Source: Bacillota bacterium
GTDB lineage: Bacteria > Bacillota > UBA4882 > UBA8346
Reading direction: 5' to 3'
DNA length: 64,000 bases
NCBI GenBank assembly: GCA_029974635.1
Contig: JARKQY010000031.1
Span: forward strand, 120,271 to 184,270
This document shows positions 9,045 through 22,078 of the stretch, in pieces. A model generated the notes under the pieces. The model saw only the letters and a program-made list of their open reading frames with translations, searched no databases and was not told the origin of the DNA. Both the position numbers and the translations under genes were made by a program. Each line of letters opens with the position of its first letter. Position 1 is the first letter of the stretch.

Positions 9045-9578
9045 TTGCGTAAATGGGAAAACGAGGATGAGGCTGTAAAGAACCATGGGGGTAATCGCGG
9101 ATTATTTGAAAAATTTTTAAATGTATTCGGGTTTGAAGCCGAGTTTGTTGAAGAAGACGAGACTGCCGCTCAAAGTGAGTATTACGCCAAAGATCGCCGG
9201 GAGCGGGGCAAATTATACAGCCTCACCAGTTCCAACAAGACCGTGAAAATGATAATCATTGAGCCCACTGAGTTTGAAGAAGTCCAGGGAATTGTGGACC
9301 ATTTAAAAAATAAACGAGCGGTGATTATTAACCTGGAGGAAACCGATCGGGTGGTGGCCCGCCGAATCGCCGATTTTATCGGGGGTGCTATTTACGCTTT
9401 GGAAGGAACTATGCAGCGGATTAGCGGCTCCATATTTTTGTTTACTCCCGCCCATATTGAAGTGGCTGTTCCTTTTAAACCGGAGTTCAAGGAGCGGGAA
9501 AAGGAGCGCAACGTGAACAATCCGAATTTCCCGCCTTCTTTTTATAAAACGGATAAGACCCCTAACCTTAAGGATTAG
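9045..9578 (+). CDS. sepF: cell division protein SepF
   Basis: 177-aa FtsZ membrane anchor (ylmF equivalent). It begins with a short amphipathic-like segment and an acidic linker. The SepF core spans about 67-150 (VKMIIIEPTEFEEVQGIVDHL, then RAVIINLEETDRVVARRIADFIGGA, and IFLFTPAHIEV). The TTG start at 9045 is the first possible one because TGA closes the frame at 9039; GGGTGGTG precedes it. It follows yggS as in the standard cluster. Confidence 0.95.
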   Translation: MRKWENEDEAVKNHGGNRGLFEKFLNVFGFEAEFVEEDETAAQSEYYAKDRRERGKLYSLTSSNKTVKMIIIEPTEFEEVQGIVDHLKNKRAVIINLEETDRVVARRIADFIGGAIYALEGTMQRISGSIFLFTPAHIEVAVPFKPEFKEREKERNVNNPNFPPSFYKTDKTPNLKD

Positions 9579-9617
9579 GCTTTTAACTCCAAAGTTTTTG
9601 TTAAATAGGGAGAGAAA

Positions 9618-9647
9618 ATGAGAAAAAGACTGCTCAAAGCTGATTAA
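9618..9647 (+). other. possible 9-codon leader frame between sepF and proC
   Basis: An AGGGAGAG ribosome binding site precedes ATG and the frame MRKRLLKAD, then TAA. It may be a leader peptide or chance. The following bases (TTTTTAGACGGGATT at about 9653) recur at about 53657. Confidence 0.2.
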
Positions 9648-9725
9648 AGGATATTTTTAGACGGGATTTATAGGACTAAAATCCGCAAAAGTAGTTTTAG
9701 ACTATGGTTTCGGAGGTTGCTTGGC

Positions 9726-10532
9726 ATGTATAAACTTGGAATGGTGGGCGGCGGGGCAATGGGGGCCGCCCTTTTGAAAGGAATCCTGGCTGCGGGCTTA
9801 AAAAAACCTGAGGAAGTCTTTTTGGTGGAACCGGATCAACAAAAGCTAAAATCGTTACAGGAAAACCTGGGAATCATTCCCTGCAATAATCTCGCCGATC
9901 TTGCCGCAGAGAGCCCGGTGATTATTTTAGCGGTTAAGCCGCAGGTAATGGAGGGTGTTTTAAAGGAATTAAGCCTGGTTACAAATGAGTCCTATCTGGT
10001 AATCTCAATTGCCGCGGGAATTCCATTGGAATACTACGAACAGCAGGCTAAAGCCAGGTTTGTCAGAGTCATGCCTAATATTTTAGCTAAAATAGGGAAA
10101 GGTGTTTCTGCTTATAGTATTGGCAAAAACTGCAACCCGGACGACCGGGAGATGGTAAAGGCGATTTTTGATTGTGTCGGTGCCGCTTTTGAGGTTAATG
10201 AATCACAAATGCATGCCGTTACCGCATTAAGCGGCAGCGGACCCGCTTATGTGTTTGATTTAATGGAATCATTAATTGATGCAGGGGTATGCTTAGGTTT
10301 ACCGAGGGATAATACTACGGCGATGGTTGTGCAACTCTTTTCAGGCTCCGCTGAATTATTGGCTATAAGCGGAGAACACCCGGCCAAATTAAAAAATGAA
10401 GTAACTTCTCCCGGAGGAACAACGGCCGCCGGATTATTTGAAATGGAGAAAGGGGCTGTAACCGCTACGCTGATGAAAGCTGTCCAGGCAGCAGCCGAGC
10501 GTTCCCGGGAATTAAGCCGGATTGGTAGATAA
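9726..10532 (+). CDS. proC: pyrroline-5-carboxylate reductase
   Basis: Last step of proline synthesis: reduces 1-pyrroline-5-carboxylate with NAD(P)H. The N-terminal Rossmann fold begins YKLGMVGGGAMGAALLKG. AVKPQVMEGVL and the C-terminal TALSGSGPAYVFDLMESLIDAGV and VTSPGGTTAAGL are family signatures. The ATG at 9726 lies 9 bases after GGAGG (9712-9716); a TTG touching the ribosome binding site at 9717 is less likely. 268 aa is normal. It occupies the position where yggT/ylmG sits in Bacillus; many clostridia have proC here. Confidence 0.96.
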   Translation: MYKLGMVGGGAMGAALLKGILAAGLKKPEEVFLVEPDQQKLKSLQENLGIIPCNNLADLAAESPVIILAVKPQVMEGVLKELSLVTNESYLVISIAAGIPLEYYEQQAKARFVRVMPNILAKIGKGVSAYSIGKNCNPDDREMVKAIFDCVGAAFEVNESQMHAVTALSGSGPAYVFDLMESLIDAGVCLGLPRDNTTAMVVQLFSGSAELLAISGEHPAKLKNEVTSPGGTTAAGLFEMEKGAVTATLMKAVQAAAERSRELSRIGR

Positions 10533-10584
10533 ATGTCCTTAAAAGTCCGTTTTTCGGCAAACTTTTGGGGGCAATTTTAAATAG

Positions 10585-10602
10585 TTGTAGCTATGGCTAC
10601 AA
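10585..10602. promoter_or_regulatory. palindrome TTGTAGC-N4-GCTACAA upstream of ylmH
   Basis: TTGTAGCTATGGCTACAA forms a 7-bp inverted repeat in the proC-ylmH gap. Its right arm contains TACAAT, which could serve as a -10 box. The same palindrome type occurs three times upstream of hpf (24807-24913). Confidence 0.35.
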
Positions 10603-10630
10603 TAGATATCAATGAAAACGGGTAAACAAC

Positions 10631-11407
10631 ATGGAAGATAAAACAGGGCGCTTTGAGAATGCGGATGCTAAAAGATTCACCGCGCAAATCAACGAGATGG
10701 CCGAACGGAGTCTGAGAGACGGACAACCTATTTGGACCGATTTTTTAGATCCCGGTGAACGGGAAGAAGCTCAAGCGGTTTTAAATTGGGCAACCGGGAT
10801 CCGCTTTAATTCTTACGGCGGATATCAAACCGCGGAACGCCGCCGTCTGGTTATCTATCCCGATTACTACATCGCCCAAACCATAACGCCGCAACTTTCT
10901 TTCATCGCTATTGAAACGGCGGGTTTCGCCCAATTAAACCACCGTGATTACTTGGGAGCGCTAATGGGACTGGGAATCAAACGGCAAAAAATTGGTGATG
11001 TAATAGTTTCCGATACCGGCTGCCAAGTGGTAACAACGCCTGAACTAATTGACTTTCTACGGCTGAATCTGAATAAAGTTTCCAATCAGAAAGCGTTTGT
11101 CAGCGAGATAGATCCGGAACAATTGAATCCTCCCAATCTTCGGGAAAAAACAATCCGGTCCACGGTTGCCTCTTTAAGATTGGATGCCATTGCAGCCCTT
11201 GGCTTTGGCGATTCCCGTACCAAAATGGCCCGGGAGATTAAAGGCAGGCAGGTCAAAGTTAACTGGAAAGAAACTGATGATCCGGACTGTCAATTATCCC
11301 CCGGCGATGTGATATCCATCCGCGGGAGAGGCCGGGTCATTTTTCGAGAAATAACCGGTACCTCCAAAAAAGGCCGTTTGGGAGTTGTTTTGGTTAGGCT
11401 CTTATAA
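10631..11407 (+). CDS. ylmH: YlmH-type S4 RNA-binding protein
   Basis: 258-aa cytosolic RNA-binding protein. An N-terminal YlmH-specific domain (YPDYYIAQTITPQLSFIAIE and RDYLGALMGLGIKRQKIGDVI) precedes a C-terminal S4 domain (RLDAIAALGFGDSRTKMAREIKGRQVKVNW). The family has been tied to division and, more recently, to ribosome quality control on peptidyl-tRNA-bearing 50S subunits. The ATG is used without a strong ribosome binding site. Position ahead of divIVA is conserved. Confidence 0.93.
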   Translation: MEDKTGRFENADAKRFTAQINEMAERSLRDGQPIWTDFLDPGEREEAQAVLNWATGIRFNSYGGYQTAERRRLVIYPDYYIAQTITPQLSFIAIETAGFAQLNHRDYLGALMGLGIKRQKIGDVIVSDTGCQVVTTPELIDFLRLNLNKVSNQKAFVSEIDPEQLNPPNLREKTIRSTVASLRLDAIAALGFGDSRTKMAREIKGRQVKVNWKETDDPDCQLSPGDVISIRGRGRVIFREITGTSKKGRLGVVLVRLL

Positions 11408-11502
11408 AAATTCAAAAATTCGAACTAAGAGTTAAGTGTGAGAAAAGCTTTCTTTTTCACCCTTTACTCTTCAAACTTCATTTTTCAAAGGAGTGAAAAA
11501 TA

Positions 11503-12057
11503 ATGCTAACCCCTGTTGATTTGGAGACCACTGTTTTTCATCGCAGTTTTCGCGGTTATAGCAGGTTCGAGGTCCAGGATTTTATGGACCGGATTACGCG
11601 GGATTACGAACATCTGTACCGTGAGAACATTGATTTGAAGGAAAAAATTGATGATTTAAATGCGAAAATAAATCAGTATGCCTTAATTGAAGAGACGCTC
11701 CGGAATACGATGATAATTGCCCAGGAAACCGCGGAAGAGGTTAAAAAGGCCGCCCGGGGAGAGGCCGAATTAATCGTCAGGGAAGCCCAAATGCAGGCCG
11801 AGCATGTGAAAATGAAGACTAAGGAAGAGATCCAGATGGAATTACGAAATCTGGCGCTATTAAAAAACCAGACTGAATATTTTAAGTGTCAATTTAAAAG
11901 CTTTTTAACCGGATTGCTGGATTTGGCCGAAAAACAATTGGATCTTCCCATTGAATGGGATAAGTATCCAAAAGCAGTTTCCAGTAATAATTCACCGCCA
12001 GCTCAAGAAACGGAACCGCCGGTCGTTGAATCCGCCCCGCCCAAACAACCATTTTAG
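11503..12057 (+). CDS. divIVA: cell-division initiation protein DivIVA
   Basis: 184-aa coiled-coil polar scaffold. The N-terminal membrane-curvature-binding domain is clear (LTPVDLETTVFHRSFRGYSRFEVQDFMDRI). It is followed by a coiled coil (about 30-150) and a Pro-rich tail (about 165-184). The ATG follows AAAGGAGTGAAAAATA. It occurs here together with MinCDE (41750-43502), so Min placement by DivIVA, MinE or both is possible. Confidence 0.95.
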   Translation: MLTPVDLETTVFHRSFRGYSRFEVQDFMDRITRDYEHLYRENIDLKEKIDDLNAKINQYALIEETLRNTMIIAQETAEEVKKAARGEAELIVREAQMQAEHVKMKTKEEIQMELRNLALLKNQTEYFKCQFKSFLTGLLDLAEKQLDLPIEWDKYPKAVSSNNSPPAQETEPPVVESAPPKQPF

Positions 12058-12117
12058 TCTTTGGTTTTCTAGTTCTATAGATTTGTTAGTTTACTTGATA
12101 ACTGGATAACCTGATAA
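12058..12117. repeat. low-complexity (T/A)AACTAG-type sequence after divIVA
   Basis: The short gap is made of near-repeats such as TAGTT, GATAACTGGATAACC and GATAACTAATG. It resembles the sequences at 28826-28925 and 58270-58405. It lies between convergent divIVA and spmB. Confidence 0.4.
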
Positions 12118-12651
12118 CTAATGAATTAATAACGGGCCAATCAGCAACGCCAGAATAAAAACGGACAATTCGCCGACCAGCCCCATAAATAAAATATGTC
12201 GGGCATTTTTGATGTTGACGGATCCCAGATAAAGCGACATTACGTAAAAAGTGGTTTCGCTGCTTCCCTGGATAATGGAAGCGGTAACTCCGGTAACGGA
12301 GTCTGGACCGAATTTGTTTAATAGTTCAGCGGTGGTTCCCAGGGAAGCCGACCCGGAAAGCGGTTTTAACAGCCCTAAGGTCAGCAGGTCAGGCGGGATT
12401 TGCAGGAAGGTAAATAATGGGCCCAGCAATGAAACCAACAAATCTAAAGCCCCGGAGTTCCTAAAAATGCCGATAGCAATGAAAATGGCAAGGATATAGG
12501 GGGCTAACCGGATTGTTGTTTTAATACCTTCCATAGCGCCCTCGATAAATAATTCATATACTTTTAATTTTTTTTTAAAGCCGGCCCCCAAAATTAAAAG
12601 GATTAATAATGGGATCGCCCACTGGGAAAAGATAAAAAGCCGGTCAATCAA
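12118..12651 (-). CDS. spmB: spore maturation protein SpmB
   Basis: 177-aa membrane protein needed for spore core dehydration, working with SpmA. Hydrophobic segments span most of the protein (SQWAIPLLILLILGAG; LAPYILAIFIAIGIF; a C-terminal LSVFILALLIGPLL). FGPDSVTGVTASIIQGSSETTFYVMSLYLGSV is characteristic of the nucleoside-recognition (Gate) domain. I use TTG at 12651, with AAGGAG eight bases upstream. A longer frame would run far into spmA. It overlaps spmA by 8 bases. Confidence 0.9.
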   Translation of the reverse strand: MIDRLFIFSQWAIPLLILLILGAGFKKKLKVYELFIEGAMEGIKTTIRLAPYILAIFIAIGIFRNSGALDLLVSLLGPLFTFLQIPPDLLTLGLLKPLSGSASLGTTAELLNKFGPDSVTGVTASIIQGSSETTFYVMSLYLGSVNIKNARHILFMGLVGELSVFILALLIGPLLIH

Positions 12652-13258
12652 GGCAATTCTCCTTTTGCGCCGCGGCTGTTTTATAATTCCAATGTAAAGC
12701 AAGGTAGTTGATAAATAGTCCAATCAAAGTACCGGCCAAAGATAGAGCAAAGACGGGAACCATAATCAGGGCAGGATTTACGGAACCTGCTTGGGCCCGT
12801 ATGGCGATTAAAGTCGTGGGAATGATGCTGAGGCCCCCGAAAACCAATGCCATAAAAGTGCAGGTTGCATCGGAAGCGGTATCCTGATCCGTGCTCAACA
12901 TCTTTAAGGCGGACATGGTTTGCAAACCAAGCGGAGTTGCCACATTACCCAGTCCGAATAGATTGGCGGCAACGGTCAAGGAGATAAATCCCATTACCGG
13001 ATGACCCTTGGGTATTTTTGGGAATAATTTGGATAGCAAAGGTTGAAAAACCTTTGCTACAGCTTCGGTGACTCCCGATGCTTCGGCAATTTTCAAAATT
13101 CCGGACCAAAATGCGATAATTCCAGCCAGACCAATGGTAAATTCAATGGCTTTCCCGGCGTTTGAAAATATCGAATTGGAAATAAGCTCAAGTTTACCGG
13201 TGCCGGCCGCAACCAGAATCCCGATACTCACTAGACAGAACCAAACAATATTGATCAT
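12644..13258 (-). CDS. spmA: spore maturation protein SpmA
   Basis: 204-aa membrane protein with the Gate/nucleoside-recognition fold. The start is MINIVWFCLVSIGILVAAGTG, and GLGNVATPLGLQTMSALKML and FGGLSIIPTTLIAIRAQAGS are typical of SpmA. The ATG at 13258 has GGAGG at 13266-13270. It is the first gene of the spmA-spmB pair, with overlap suggesting translational coupling. The pair faces divIVA and diverges from whiA. Sporulation sigma control is expected from the family but I did not find a clear promoter. Confidence 0.93.
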   Translation of the reverse strand: MINIVWFCLVSIGILVAAGTGKLELISNSIFSNAGKAIEFTIGLAGIIAFWSGILKIAEASGVTEAVAKVFQPLLSKLFPKIPKGHPVMGFISLTVAANLFGLGNVATPLGLQTMSALKMLSTDQDTASDATCTFMALVFGGLSIIPTTLIAIRAQAGSVNPALIMVPVFALSLAGTLIGLFINYLALHWNYKTAAAQKENCLD

Positions 13259-13492
13259 TTTTTTACCTCCTTGTTTAAAAATTGGGCGAGGATTCTGTAG
13301 GAGTAACATTTTTTTGTAGCCCAGAACCACAATATCTTGTGTTAGATTGCGTTGCCATATACTAAATACGCTTCGTAAACTATTACCCGTACAGACTCTC
13401 AGTTCATTTTTATGAGTGGGTGGTAATAAATATTATTAAATGGTAAACCGTATGATAAATGATAATTTGTTTTAAAGGATATTTAGAATAAA

Positions 13493-14470
13493 ATGGAACG
13501 ATTTTCACAAACGGTACGCGATGAAGTAGCCAGAGCTCCGATTACCAAATGCGAGTATTGCATAAAAGCAGAATTGGCGGCGATTTTTCATATTGCGGGG
13601 AGTATCCATATTGCCGGACAACATCGGATATCTTTATCAATTTCGACGGAGGCCGCAGTCGTGGCGCGGCGTGTTGTCCGGCTACTGAAAGATTCATATC
13701 ATTTGGAATCGGAAGTTAGGGTGGAGCAGATTGAAAAACTGGGAAAGTTGCACCGTTATAATTTAATGATTAATTCCCAAGCAGGATTGCATGAAATGCT
13801 ATACGATCTGGGCATGTTGACCCGGGAGCATTCCTTGGAAAGGAGCATCCGGTCCGAGTTGTTGAAAGGGAGTTGCTGCCGGGCGTCATTTCTACGGGGA
13901 GCCTTCTTAGCCGGAGGTTCGGTAACCGACCCCCAAAAAAAGACCTATCATTTGGAGCTCGTTACCCATAATGAGGAGTTTGCCGACGGTTTGGTTTATC
14001 TTATGAATTTACAAGGAATCAAGGCCAAAATCGGCGCCCGCAAAGATCAAATTCTAGTTTATCTGAAGGATAGTGCGGCGATAATTCATTTCCTTTCACT
14101 CATCAATGCCCATACCGCGGTTATTAAACTGGAAGAGGTCAAGGTCATCAAAGGGTTACGCGGAGAGGTCAACCGGATCGTAAATTGTGAGACGGCCAAT
14201 CTGGAAAAGACATTACATGCTGCTTGGAACCAGGTGGAAACCATCCAGCAATTAATGCGGGAATCCGGAATCGTGAATTTGCCGGTGAAACTTCGTGAAA
14301 CTGCTGAATTGCGCCTGGAATATCCGGAAGCTTCATTAAAAGAGCTGGGAGAGTATCATCAACCACCTATCAGTAAATCAGCGGTAAATCACCGGTTGCG
14401 GTTGATCCTGGAATATGCCAAAAATTTTTCTTCCGAAGCAGGAATTTATCATCAAAAAGAGAAACAATGA
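13493..14470 (+). CDS. whiA: DNA-binding protein WhiA
   Basis: 325-aa protein. Residues about 22-110 and 130-210 form the two halves of a LAGLIDADG-like domain (ELAAIFHIAGSIHIAGQH; RASFLRGAFLAGGSVTDPQ). The C-terminal helix-turn-helix is at about 275-310 (ASLKELGEYHQPPISKSAVNHRL). WhiA controls sporulation in actinobacteria and affects division and chromosome segregation in Firmicutes. It usually follows yvcK, which is absent here; instead it precedes cggR. The ATG at 13493 follows AAAGGATATT. Confidence 0.95.
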   Translation: MERFSQTVRDEVARAPITKCEYCIKAELAAIFHIAGSIHIAGQHRISLSISTEAAVVARRVVRLLKDSYHLESEVRVEQIEKLGKLHRYNLMINSQAGLHEMLYDLGMLTREHSLERSIRSELLKGSCCRASFLRGAFLAGGSVTDPQKKTYHLELVTHNEEFADGLVYLMNLQGIKAKIGARKDQILVYLKDSAAIIHFLSLINAHTAVIKLEEVKVIKGLRGEVNRIVNCETANLEKTLHAAWNQVETIQQLMRESGIVNLPVKLRETAELRLEYPEASLKELGEYHQPPISKSAVNHRLRLILEYAKNFSSEAGIYHQKEKQ

Positions 14471-14493
14471 AAATTGATTAATGAAGAATACGG

Positions 14494-14552
14494 TATAATA
14501 TTTTTTTATGGAGAAGTGGGACATAAATTTATATACTGGGACAAAAATGTAA
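14494..14552 (+). promoter_or_regulatory. -10 box and CggR-type tandem operator
   Basis: TATAAT lies at 14494-14499 with no good -35. Downstream, TGGGAC occurs at 14517-14522 and 14537-14542, exactly 20 bases apart, each followed by A/T-rich bases. B. subtilis CggR binds two CGGGAC half-repeats with the same 20-base period, so this is the probable autorepression site of the glycolytic operon. Confidence 0.65.
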
Positions 14553-14589
14553 CCTCTAATGTTTCAAGGAGATTGAATCCGGCATAAAT

Positions 14590-15609
14590 ATGGATAAATT
14601 ATTAACACTACAACAAAAAATCGTTCCCGAAATCATACCGTTGCTTCTTTCAAGATATCACATCCTGCGTTCGATTCGTTACCTGCAACCGGTAGGACGG
14701 AGAGCGCTGGCCGATAAACTGCAGTTACAGGAACGTAAAATTCGTAATGAGGTTGATATCCTAAAGGAACAGGAATTAATCAGTTATTCGCCTGCAGGTA
14801 TGCAAGTTACGCAGACTGGAGATATTTTATTATGGGATTTGGAGGAATATATCCGGGAAATTCAAGGTTTAAGTCTGCTTGAAGAAAGAGTCGCGTCGGT
14901 ATATCCGGTTAAAAAAGTGATTATTGTTCCCGGGGACTCCGATCTTGATCAATCGGTTAAGAAAGATCTTGCCAGGGTTACTGCCCGGTATTTGTTGCAA
15001 AACTTAAAAGACGGCTCCATATTAGCGGTTACCGGAGGTACCACCATGGCTGAAGTGGCGGGCGTTCTGGTAACGCCGGTGGAAAAACGGAATATAACCG
15101 TAATTCCAGCCAGGGGAGGGCTGGGAGAAGAAGTGGAGATTCAGGCCAATACCGTGGCCGCAAATATAGCCAAAGGCCTCGGCGCCAGCTACCGCCTGCT
15201 TCATGCGCCGGATGATTTAAGGGCCAAAACCATGCAAACCATAGCCGGTGAGCCGAAGATCAAAGAATTATTGGATTTATTGCGCCAGGCTGATATGGTG
15301 CTGCATGGAATCGGATCGGCGGAGGAGATGGCCCGGCGCCGGGGAACTCCGGCAGAAAAGTTAAATGAACTTTTAAATAAAGGGGCGGTGGGCGAAGCCT
15401 TCGGGTATTATTTCGCTCAGGATGGCACCGTAGTTCATTCGACTTCCAGTGTCGGGTTGCAGTTGAATGAATTGGGTTTGATTGATGAAGTGGTGGCCGT
15501 TGCCGGAGGTAAAAGTAAGGCAATGGCCGTAAAAGCTGTTTTGTCCAATGCTCCCCGGGATGTTTTGATCATTGATGAGGGCGCCGCCCGGGGGGTTGTT
15601 GAAGAATAA
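14590..15609 (+). CDS. cggR: central glycolytic genes regulator CggR
   Basis: 339-aa SorC/DeoR-family repressor. The N-terminal winged helix (about 35-85: RSIRYLQPVGRRALADKLQLQERKIRNEVDILKEQELI) binds the operator. The C-terminal sugar-phosphate domain (from about 110) has VTGGTTMAEVA and a lid segment. In B. subtilis, fructose-1,6-bisphosphate releases it from DNA. It heads the cggR-gapA-pgk-tpiA-gpmI-eno order seen in Bacillus, so it probably controls all of them. The ATG at 14590 has a weak upstream AAGGAG. Confidence 0.93.
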   Translation: MDKLLTLQQKIVPEIIPLLLSRYHILRSIRYLQPVGRRALADKLQLQERKIRNEVDILKEQELISYSPAGMQVTQTGDILLWDLEEYIREIQGLSLLEERVASVYPVKKVIIVPGDSDLDQSVKKDLARVTARYLLQNLKDGSILAVTGGTTMAEVAGVLVTPVEKRNITVIPARGGLGEEVEIQANTVAANIAKGLGASYRLLHAPDDLRAKTMQTIAGEPKIKELLDLLRQADMVLHGIGSAEEMARRRGTPAEKLNELLNKGAVGEAFGYYFAQDGTVVHSTSSVGLQLNELGLIDEVVAVAGGKSKAMAVKAVLSNAPRDVLIIDEGAARGVVEE

Positions 15610-15737
15610 TCTCGCTGTAATAATGGTTTTAAACGGTAGACCCGCTTTAAATGGCACGAGAGAAAGCAGGTGTGGAACATGGATGATCAATACCCGCGTT
15701 CGGTCCATTTGGAAAGTGTCGCCGAATTTATACATAA

Positions 15738-16817
<1,080 letters not shown>

Positions 16818-16828
16818 AAGTATTTAAA

Positions 16829-16876
16829 AAGAGACGAATATTTATTATCTCCAGGGATAATAAATATTCGTCTCTT
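16829..16876 (+). promoter_or_regulatory. perfect 21-bp stem-loop between gapA and pgk
   Basis: The left arm at 16829-16849 is exactly complementary to 16856-16876, with a 6-base loop (TCCAGG). No T-run follows, and the pgk ribosome binding site begins 8 bases later. It is therefore more likely an mRNA processing or stability element than a classic terminator. Confidence 0.7.
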
Positions 16877-16899
16877 AACATTAAGGGAGGTCGGGGTTG

Positions 16900-18087
16900 A
16901 TGAAAAAACTATCCATTGATGATATTGATGTCAAAGGTAAACGGGTACTCGTCCGGGTGGATTTTAACGTTCCCGTGGATGATACTGGAAATATTACCGA
17001 TGACCGGCGTATCAAAGCGGCGCTTCCCACCGTTCAAAAGTTGGCGGGCAGCGGCGCTAAGGTTGTTTTAGTTTCCCATTTCGGGCGGCCGAAAGGGGGA
17101 CCGGATAATAAATACCGGTTGGATAATATCGGCAAACGTTTAGGCGAGCTTTTGGGTAAGCCGGTGGTCAAGGTTAACGATTCTATCGGGGATGAACCCC
17201 AAAAGGCAATTGCCGATCTGCCGTTTGGCGGAGTATTATTGTTGGAAAACGTCCGTTTTTATAAAGAAGAAGAGGCCAATGATGAAGCATTTGCCAAAAA
17301 ACTGGCGGAATTGGCCGACGTATACGTAAATGACGCTTTTGGAACCGCTCACCGGGCTCATGCTTCCACCGCAGGAGTGGCCAAATTCTTACAGCCTGCG
17401 GTAGCGGGATACTTAATCCAAAAAGAAATTGAAGTCATGGGCAAAGCCCTGGAAAACCCGGAGCGCCCCTTCATCGCCATCTTAGGGGGAGCAAAAGTAG
17501 CCGATAAATTGGGAGTAATCACCAATTTGTTGGAGAAAGTAGACACTTTGATCGTCGGCGGCGGTATGGCGTATACCTTTTTGAAGGCTCAAGGCAAGGA
17601 AATCGGAAAATCCCTTTTGGATGCCGAAAAACTTGATTTTGTAAGGGAAATGACGGCCAAAGCCAAAGCCAAGGGCGTCAAACTGCTACTCCCGGTTGAT
17701 AATGTTATAACCGATAATTTTAAGGCTCCGACAGTGACCAAAACCGTTACTTCCGAAGATATCCCCGCCGATATGCAAGGGGTGGATATCGGTCCGGAAA
17801 CCGTCAAAATCTTCTCCCAGGAGATCATCGGCGCTAAAACCGTCATTTGGAACGGCCCCATGGGCGTATTCGAGGTAGAGCAGTTTGCCGTTGGGACGAA
17901 AGCCATTGCCGAAGCATTATCCAAAAGTAATGGCACCACCATTGTCGGCGGCGGAGATTCTGCGGCGGCTGTGGAACACTTGGGCTACGCCAATAAAGTA
18001 ACCCATGTCTCAACCGGCGGCGGCGCTTCACTTGAATTTCTTGAAGGAATCGAATTGCCGGGAATCGCGGCACTGACCAATAAATAG
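16900..18087 (+). CDS. pgk: phosphoglycerate kinase
   Basis: Converts 1,3-bisphosphoglycerate and ADP to 3-phosphoglycerate and ATP. The N-terminal signature is [35 protein letters not shown] and [14 protein letters not shown] mark the substrate and nucleotide sites. 395 aa is normal. I choose ATG 16900, nine bases after GGGAGG; a TTG directly upstream (16897) is an alternative. Third gene of the glycolytic operon, 14 bases ahead of tpiA. Confidence 0.97.
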   Translation: MKKLSIDDIDVKGKRVLVRVDFNVPVDDTGNITDDRRIKAALPTVQKLAGSGAKVVLVSHFGRPKGGPDNKYRLDNIGKRLGELLGKPVVKVNDSIGDEPQKAIADLPFGGVLLLENVRFYKEEEANDEAFAKKLAELADVYVNDAFGTAHRAHASTAGVAKFLQPAVAGYLIQKEIEVMGKALENPERPFIAILGGAKVADKLGVITNLLEKVDTLIVGGGMAYTFLKAQGKEIGKSLLDAEKLDFVREMTAKAKAKGVKLLLPVDNVITDNFKAPTVTKTVTSEDIPADMQGVDIGPETVKIFSQEIIGAKTVIWNGPMGVFEVEQFAVGTKAIAEALSKSNGTTIVGGGDSAAAVEHLGYANKVTHVSTGGGASLEFLEGIELPGIAALTNK

Positions 18088-18101
18088 AGAGGATACTGCA
18101 A

Positions 18102-18854
18102 ATGCTAAGAAAACCCATCATTGCCGGAAACTGGAAGATGTATAAGACCATTCCCGAGGCTAAAGCGCTTGTTTCAGGATTGATTGAAAAATTGAACGGT
18201 TATACTGAGGTAGAGGTGGTCTTTTGTCCGACTTTCACCGCGTTAAGCGCCGTAAAGGAATTGGTTAAAGGAACTCCGTTCGGTCTGGGAGCCCAGAATC
18301 TTTATTGGAAAGAACAGGGGGCTTTCACCGGTGAAATCTCCCCATTAATGTTAAAAGATATCGGTTGTGATTATGTGATTATCGGCCATTCCGAGCGCCG
18401 GGAGCATTTTGGCGAAACCGACGCCAACGTAAATTTGAAAGTGAAGGCTGCTTTGGCAGCCGGGATTAAACCCATTATTTGCGTGGGCGAATCATTGGCC
18501 CAGCGGGAGGCGGGAGAGACCAACTCCCTGGTGAAACGCCAGACCGAGCAGGCTCTGGCCGATGTGGATCCGGCAGCTATCCCCGGAATCGTAATCGCCT
18601 ATGAGCCGATCTGGGCAATTGGCACCGGCCGCTCTTCCAATGGTAACGACGCCAATCAGGTCATTGGAGTTATTCGGAGTACGGTGGCTTCTAAATTCGG
18701 TAACGATACCGCCCAAAAGATACGCATTCAATACGGCGGAAGCGTTAAAGCGGATAATATCAAAGAATTTATGGATCAACCCGAGATTGACGGTGCTCTC
18801 GTGGGCGGCGCCAGTTTGGAAGTTGATTCATTCCTGAAGATTGTGAAATACTAG
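18102..18854 (+). CDS. tpiA: triosephosphate isomerase
   Basis: Interconverts dihydroxyacetone phosphate and glyceraldehyde 3-phosphate. The substrate Lys lies in AGNWKMYKT, the catalytic His in VIIGHSERREHFGET, the catalytic Glu in AYEPIWAIGTGRSS, and the phosphate loop in IQYGGSVKADN and GALVGGASLE. 250 aa is normal. ATG after AGAGAGGATACTGCAA. Operon member. Confidence 0.97.
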   Translation: MLRKPIIAGNWKMYKTIPEAKALVSGLIEKLNGYTEVEVVFCPTFTALSAVKELVKGTPFGLGAQNLYWKEQGAFTGEISPLMLKDIGCDYVIIGHSERREHFGETDANVNLKVKAALAAGIKPIICVGESLAQREAGETNSLVKRQTEQALADVDPAAIPGIVIAYEPIWAIGTGRSSNGNDANQVIGVIRSTVASKFGNDTAQKIRIQYGGSVKADNIKEFMDQPEIDGALVGGASLEVDSFLKIVKY

Positions 18855-18864
18855 GAGGGTAATC

Positions 18865-21731
<2,867 letters not shown>

Positions 21732-21875
21732 ACCGCGACCCGAGGCTGTCGACAAAGTGATTTGAAGCCGAGATAATATACAGTATAGAGCATCCATCGG
21801 CAATAACAAACCTATATATTATATATCATCCTCGTTTAAACATTTTTGGGACAGCCACGGAACGGGTTTTTGCCA

Positions 21876-21927
21876 GAATCCGGCAAGCCTGTATAACAAG
21901 CAATTTTAAAAGTTACTTGCCGGATTC
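21876..21927. repeat. dispersed hairpin repeat, copy 1
   Basis: GAATCCGGCAAG (21876-21887) is perfectly complementary to CTTGCCGGATTC (21916-21927). The loop side TTTTAAAAGTTACTTGCCG closely matches the copies at 24576-24617 and 34542-34564 and a half-copy at 31868-31895. Confidence 0.65.
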
Positions 21928-21938
21928 ATGTTAAAGGC

Positions 21939-21967
21939 TTGCGATTCCCGCCTCGATATGCTACAAT
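21939..21967 (+). promoter_or_regulatory. promoter of secG
   Basis: TTGCGA (21939-21944) and TACAAT (21962-21967) with a 17-base spacer, about 130 bases before secG. Confidence 0.55.
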
Positions 21968-22015
21968 ATTTTAAGTTGATTTTGTGAATTGAGATGCATA
22001 GTTCTCGGATGATAG

Positions 22016-22078
22016 TCAGAAGCTGACATCATCAGACACATCTGAGGTAGTCAGCACATCTGACATAGTCAGATGACA
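22016..22078. repeat. cluster of short inverted words in the secG leader
   Basis: AGTCAG, CTGAC, CATCTG and CAGATG alternate over about 60 bases of the probable secG leader and can pair in several registers. Possible regulatory leader structure; function unknown. Confidence 0.4.

Noticed and set aside
16829..16876. Terminator between gapA and pgk
   Set aside because: No T-run follows the stem, and pgk has no separate promoter that I can see.
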